This document shows, one piece after another, positions 40,420 through 43,511 of a DNA stretch of 43,511 nucleotides (position 1 is its first letter; every line of letters starts with the position of its first letter). The stretch is taken from positions 1 through 43,511 of the forward strand of contig JASHQC010000017.1 in NCBI GenBank assembly GCA_030037735.1. The letters are read 5' to 3'. The notes beneath the pieces were generated by a model that saw only the letters and a list, made by a program, of their open reading frames with translations, did not search any database and was not told the DNA's origin. The position numbers and the translations under genes are program-made. The stretch is from Thermoplasmata archaeon (GTDB taxonomy: Archaea; Thermoplasmatota; Thermoplasmata; Lutacidiplasmatales; UBA184).

Positions 40420-40692
40420 ATGGCCCTTCCGACGGTCCCGTCCTGCGCTCGCTGCGGGAAGGCGATGCAGGCCGGAACGGTAATGGCCGGCAGCCGGGTC
40501 GAGTGGCATGCGCCTCTCGGACAGCCCGATACTCTGTGGGGGGAAGCGCTCGGAAACCGGGTCAACTGGTTCCAGAGATTCGAGGCCTGGCGGTGTGAGG
40601 CCTGCCAACTCGTGCTCATGGACTACAGCCACTACTACGGGCGAAACGGCATAGCCCGAGGAATCCGGTCTGACAGCCCTCCCGGGGTCTGA
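40420..40692 (+). CDS. Small zinc-ribbon protein (DUF6487-like)
   Basis: A 90-residue protein with two CxxC pairs (Cys9/Cys12 and Cys59/Cys62) around a Trp-rich core (VEWHAPLG, VNWFQRFEAWRC), the pattern of small zinc-ribbon proteins of the DUF6487 type: a CxxC, a strand-rich middle with conserved Trp, then CxxCxLVLxDY. Function unknown. Start ATG 40420, after GGGGGAGAG. It is followed by a 72-base gap before the alpha/beta-barrel protein. Confidence 0.75.
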   Translation: MALPTVPSCARCGKAMQAGTVMAGSRVEWHAPLGQPDTLWGEALGNRVNWFQRFEAWRCEACQLVLMDYSHYYGRNGIARGIRSDSPPGV

Positions 40693-40774
40693 GCACGCAT
40701 CGTTCTCGCATCGCCCGACATCGTCGTAGCCTCCTAGACGCAGCCCTTAACGATCGAACACCCTCGTGTTGTGC

Positions 40775-41059
40775 ATGCCGTTCGTACTCGTCCGGGTTTC
40801 GGTCGAAGACTATCGAAAATGGAAGGCTGTCATGCAGGAGCACGTTGGAAAGCGGGCCGAGCTAGGTTCCCGGGGAACGCGAATATTCCGGGACACTGAG
40901 CATCCGGAGTCCGTGTTCTGCCTCACGGAGTGGGGGGACTTTGCTCGAGCGAAGGAGTTTATGGGATGGGGAGACGCCGCACAGATCCGCCGCAGTTCGA
41001 CCGTCAAAGGCTCCCCTGACGTCTCGTTCCTGGAACTAGCGGACGAGCTCTCCGCCTGA
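40775..41059 (+). CDS. Small dimeric alpha/beta-barrel protein (antibiotic biosynthesis monooxygenase-like)
   Basis: A 94-residue protein from ATG 40775. MPFVLVRVSVEDYRKWKAVMQEH and SVFCLTEWGDFARAKEFMGW form the two strand-helix units typical of the ABM/dimeric ferredoxin-like fold. No catalytic residue is invariant in this group, so enzyme activity is uncertain. Many such proteins bind small aromatic or haem-like ligands. It could be transcribed with the zinc-ribbon gene. Confidence 0.7.
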   Translation: MPFVLVRVSVEDYRKWKAVMQEHVGKRAELGSRGTRIFRDTEHPESVFCLTEWGDFARAKEFMGWGDAAQIRRSSTVKGSPDVSFLELADELSA

Positions 41060-41250
41060 CCTCCCGTTTCGCCGCGCGCGCGTTGTTGGCATCGCCAAGT
41101 CTCGCGGGGCAGATGTGGTTGTAGGCGGGGAATCCCCACGCACGGGAGGCCGATAGCTCGGCCGAGAACAAACTGCCCGTTTACCCGACCCTACACTACT
41201 TCCGCCTCCACCCATCCTGATTATCGGCTACCCCGTGCATTTCACGTTTG

Positions 41251-42021
41251 ATGCACGGACCACGACAGCCGTCGGTCTTCTACGCAGTCATCACGACCGT
41301 TGTAGGGTCGGCCCTGTTAGTCTCCACGGTCATCCTCGGATGGTACTCCACGAGCCTCGGCGGTGGTTCCAACCTGACCAGCGAGACGTACTACCCCACG
41401 ATGGTCCAGCTTTGGGGATCCCAGGCAAGCGGCCCCTACTCTGTGGCGGTTGCCTATTCCACCATCGAGCTTGGGAGCCTCGCGATCTTGTATCTCGCTG
41501 TGATCGGTCTGGTTGTGGCTGGGGGATTGCTGGGTCTGATAACCGCCTGCCAAATGTGGCGGGGCACAGTTCGAACCCGGCGTCGTTTCGTCTCAACGTT
41601 ACTCGTTACCACCATTCTGCTCGCTCTGGCGGGACCAGTGGTGGTGGCGTTCGCCCAACCCAGCATCATCTGCTCTGACTCGGTCGTCGTGACAACTCCA
41701 TTCGTGCTCGCATTCCCGAACAACACGAGTTCAGCCAAACTGCCATGCGGATGGGACATGGCAATGCCGAATGGGGGTACCAACTACTCCTTCGAATGGG
41801 GGATCTCTCCCGGGCCGCAAACGTCCTTCTTCGGAACTAACAACGAGACCGGACAAGCGCATAGTTGGGGGCCCGGGATCGGGTGGTACCTTGCGATAGC
41901 AGCGTCCGCGCTGCTCGTGGTTGGGGCCGTGGAATACGGTCGAGCTTCGAGGGCATCCAGAACATCGCAGGAGGTGCAAGACGCTGATGCAAGCGCGTCG
42001 GGCCCTCCGCGGGTTGGCTGA
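41251..42021 (+). CDS. Four-helix membrane protein with exported loop
   Basis: A 256-residue protein. Membrane helices are at about 10-31, 74-99, 113-136 and 210-232. The loop between helices 3 and 4 (about 137-207) is probably outside the cell and carries two Cys and several Asn-x-Ser/Thr sites; helix 4 is followed by a polar cytoplasmic tail. No family recognised. Start ATG 41251, the second codon of an overlapping TTG-ATG pair. Confidence 0.65.
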   Translation: MHGPRQPSVFYAVITTVVGSALLVSTVILGWYSTSLGGGSNLTSETYYPTMVQLWGSQASGPYSVAVAYSTIELGSLAILYLAVIGLVVAGGLLGLITACQMWRGTVRTRRRFVSTLLVTTILLALAGPVVVAFAQPSIICSDSVVVTTPFVLAFPNNTSSAKLPCGWDMAMPNGGTNYSFEWGISPGPQTSFFGTNNETGQAHSWGPGIGWYLAIAASALLVVGAVEYGRASRASRTSQEVQDADASASGPPRVG

Positions 42022-42121
42022 GATGAGTATCCTAGGTCAAAAACGGACCCGTTTCGATCCTACCTACCAGCCATTACCAAAATGCTCGGGACGTCGCACC
42101 GCCAACTAGGATGTCCAAGTC

Positions 42122-42244
42122 TTGGTCGCGAAACGGGCGGCGCAGCTCGTCGACGCGGCGCTTCGGCTACTTGGAAATCTCTACGAGTGCGAAAAGGAGA
42201 TAGATTGTCGACACGCGAATGACAGCCTTGCGAGGACCTTTTAG
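42122..42244 (+). CDS. Possible small ORF or gene remnant
   Basis: A 40-residue frame starting at TTG 42122, just after an in-frame TAG. The visible sequence (KRAAQLVDAALRLLGNLYEC) is an amphipathic helix of good character. It may be a genuine micro-protein or the tail of a decayed gene. No ribosome-binding site is clear. Low confidence. Confidence 0.25.
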   Translation: MVAKRAAQLVDAALRLLGNLYECEKEIDCRHANDSLARTF

Positions 42245-42759
42245 GTAATGGATTCAGCAACCCCGAGGGCCGCCCGAACGGCCGGTTTCAGCTCCCACTT
42301 CGGACAGCTAGGATGGCTCAGCATTGCCCGGGCCTGAGGGAGCGTGATACGATACCCGCGCTGGCGGCTCGGTTTCCCTTCACGCCGTCGACTAACCACC
42401 CACCATCCCGAGTGCTCAGGACTCTCCGTGCCCGGCTGGAGGTCTCCCCACTGGCGCACTTCCGTGTGAATCAGGAATCGGAAACGGACTCCTTCCGAGT
42501 CCATGGTGATACGGCGGACCGAGGTGATCTCTTCTAATGCAAAGTCAACGACCGCAAGAACTACCACGACTTCAGCAAGTTGCAGAGGAACGTTCACCGG
42601 GGGCCTGGGACCCGAGAGATAAATCACGAACAGAACGCCGACGGGAAACGCGCAGATTATCAAAATCTGGTACAACTTGTCAAGCCAGGTTAATCCTGTG
42701 GTCTTGATAGTTATCGAATTGCGATTAGGGGAGGCGGATGTTGAGCTTTCCCGAATCAT
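42241..42759 (-). CDS. Membrane protein with two helices and a soluble C-terminal domain
   Basis: A 172-residue protein from ATG 42759. Two hydrophobic helices (about 28-48 and 58-76) are followed by a soluble part with strand-like segments (RITMDSEGVRFRFLIHTEVRQWGDLQPG) that resembles small PH-like domains of bacterial and archaeal membrane proteins. The end is basic. No family assigned. It converges with the possible small ORF. Confidence 0.6.
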   Translation of the reverse strand: MIRESSTSASPNRNSITIKTTGLTWLDKLYQILIICAFPVGVLFVIYLSGPRPPVNVPLQLAEVVVVLAVVDFALEEITSVRRITMDSEGVRFRFLIHTEVRQWGDLQPGTESPEHSGWWVVSRRREGKPSRQRGYRITLPQARAMLSHPSCPKWELKPAVRAALGVAESIT

Positions 42760-43096
42760 GGTGCCTTGCTCCGTGAAATCTCTTCGTCAGGGTCTGAACG
42801 GCTCTTAGGTAAAAGATTGGTACGGGAGCCGGTTTGCCGCCGGACACCTCTCTCTCGGTTAGAGAGGGGGAGAGATGCCATCGGTCGTCACTGGTGGCGT
42901 GGTCATGCCGCGAGGGGGACCTGCGAACGATGCGAGCGGGGAGGACCAGCATCGGAAAAGGACTGATTCTCCGCCCTGACGATTCGAGGGTCCTCCCCCG
43001 CTCGAAACGCCATGCAATCTGAACGCGACCCACCTAACGGGGTCACCAAGTCTCAGCCCCTGCGGTCTCAAGAGCCTTGCCATCCTACCGAGCTGC
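42760..43096. other. Intergenic region with no supported gene
   Basis: About 340 bases. Short frames have poor character. A stretch near 43030-43096 on the minus strand resembles parts of a tRNA (AGCTCGGTAGGATGGC) but lacks a matching T-arm and acceptor stem. Confidence 0.4.
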
Positions 43097-43511
43097 GTGA
43101 CGCAGAATCGTACCCATCGGAACTTAACCCGCTGGCCACAGAGCCCGGCCGAGTACGCGGAGGATATCTCGCGTCGTTATGCCACTGAAACCCCTCCGTG
43201 GGATTCGGGCCGGCCCAGCTCGGAGCTGATTCGAGTCATAGAGGCCGGCAGGTTCCCAGGAGCCACAGTTTTGGAGATGGGATGCGGGACGGGAACCAAT
43301 GCCGTGGAGCTCGCGCGACGCGGATATCGCGTGACGGCGGTGGACCTTGTCGCGTCAGCGATCGAGAAGGGCCGAGCTAAAGCGATCAGGGCAGGAGTTC
43401 CGGTGGACTTTCGGGTTGGCAACCTCACGCAGGTCGAACTCGGAGGACCGTATGACTGCCTGTTCGACCTAGGACTCTATCACGGGATACGGGACCGGGA
43501 TCTCGCCGGGT
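43097..43511 (+). CDS. SAM-dependent methyltransferase, C-terminus cut by window edge
   Basis: The frame opens at GTG 43097 and stays open to the end of the window (138 residues). It has the class I motifs: TVLEMGCGTGTNAVELARRG (motif I), VTAVDLVASAIEKGRAKA (acidic residue of motif II), VDFRVGNLTQVELGG and YDCLFDLGLYHGI (motif IV region). The N-terminal RYATETPPWDSGRPSSEL is typical of small thiol- or tellurite-resistance-type methyltransferases (TehB/TPMT-like). The start is uncertain because of the lack of a clear box A at standard spacing. Confidence 0.8.
   Translation, partial: MTQNRTHRNLTRWPQSPAEYAEDISRRYATETPPWDSGRPSSELIRVIEAGRFPGATVLEMGCGTGTNAVELARRGYRVTAVDLVASAIEKGRAKAIRAGVPVDFRVGNLTQVELGGPYDCLFDLGLYHGIRDRDLAG

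Noticed and set aside
43000-43096. tRNA-like segment on the minus strand
   Set aside because: A D-arm-like part is visible but no GTTCRA T-loop with matching stem, and no 7-bp acceptor stem could be paired.
1-43511. CRISPR arrays, insertion sequences, prophage
   Set aside because: No regularly spaced repeats, transposase motifs or phage structural genes were seen on either strand.

Overview
The window looks like chromosomal DNA of a GC-rich archaeon, most likely a member of the Thermoplasmatota. The signs are: TTTA-type box A elements about 30 bases before many start codons (near-leaderless transcription), frequent GTG and TTG starts, a homologue of the Thermoplasma Ta0938 zinc protein, an archaeal single-OB-fold ssDNA-binding protein, and many small zinc-ribbon membrane proteins. 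High GC together with an aerobic gene set (Rieske protein, persulfide dioxygenase-like fusion, MsrB, AhpD-like protein) suggests a soil or sediment lineage; this is inference, and no rRNA is present to confirm it. No rRNA, CRISPR array, insertion sequence or confident tRNA was found. The window is almost filled with genes and both ends cut a gene.

Region 1 (1-7361) lies almost wholly on the minus strand: a cut GNAT acetyltransferase, a protein resembling degenerate RecA/KaiC-type proteins, a small membrane protein paired with an FMN-dependent 2-hydroxy-acid dehydrogenase, a MerB-like organomercurial lyase with an added helix-turn-helix-like N-terminus, a second GNAT, a SHOCT membrane protein, an ammonium channel without a GlnK gene beside it, and a PD-(D/E)XK nuclease-like protein. 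Region 2 (7466-12511, plus strand) has a stand-alone GltD-type oxidoreductase, a metallo-beta-lactamase/double-rhodanese fusion, a DinB-fold protein, a zinc-ribbon membrane protein and a small unknown. Region 3 (12508-22488) is mixed housekeeping and stress functions: a methyltransferase, an M13 metallopeptidase, a MaoC-like hydratase, a thioredoxin-like protein, a Rieske protein, an AhpD-like protein, a DUF2252 protein, a VIT1/CCC1 metal transporter, MsrB and dodecin.

Region 4 (22636-28283) is the most unusual part. A minus-strand operon encodes a membrane-anchored flotillin/SPFH-like protein, a GTPase-like protein with intact Walker A, DxxG and SKFD motifs, a protein resembling GTPase-associated protein 1 N-terminal domains, and a second GTPase paralogue that has lost the P-loop lysine and the DxxG motif. 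A 538-residue protein of unknown family converges on it with overlapping stop codons, and a possible 78-residue leader gene sits at the operon's 5' end. I read it as a GTPase-centred membrane system, possibly related to the double-GTPase conflict systems known mainly from bacteria.

Region 5 (28497-43511) holds a secreted or anchored protein, an OB-fold protein, citrate synthase, an operon joining a small CxxxC protein, a C2H2-fused haem-oxygenase-fold (PqqC/CADD-like) enzyme and a Ta0938-like zinc protein, then a polytopic membrane protein, an MscS channel coupled to a class III aminotransferase, an 818-residue beta-helix surface protein, a YdhR-like monooxygenase behind a 15-base palindrome, several small zinc or alpha/beta-barrel proteins, two membrane proteins and a cut methyltransferase.
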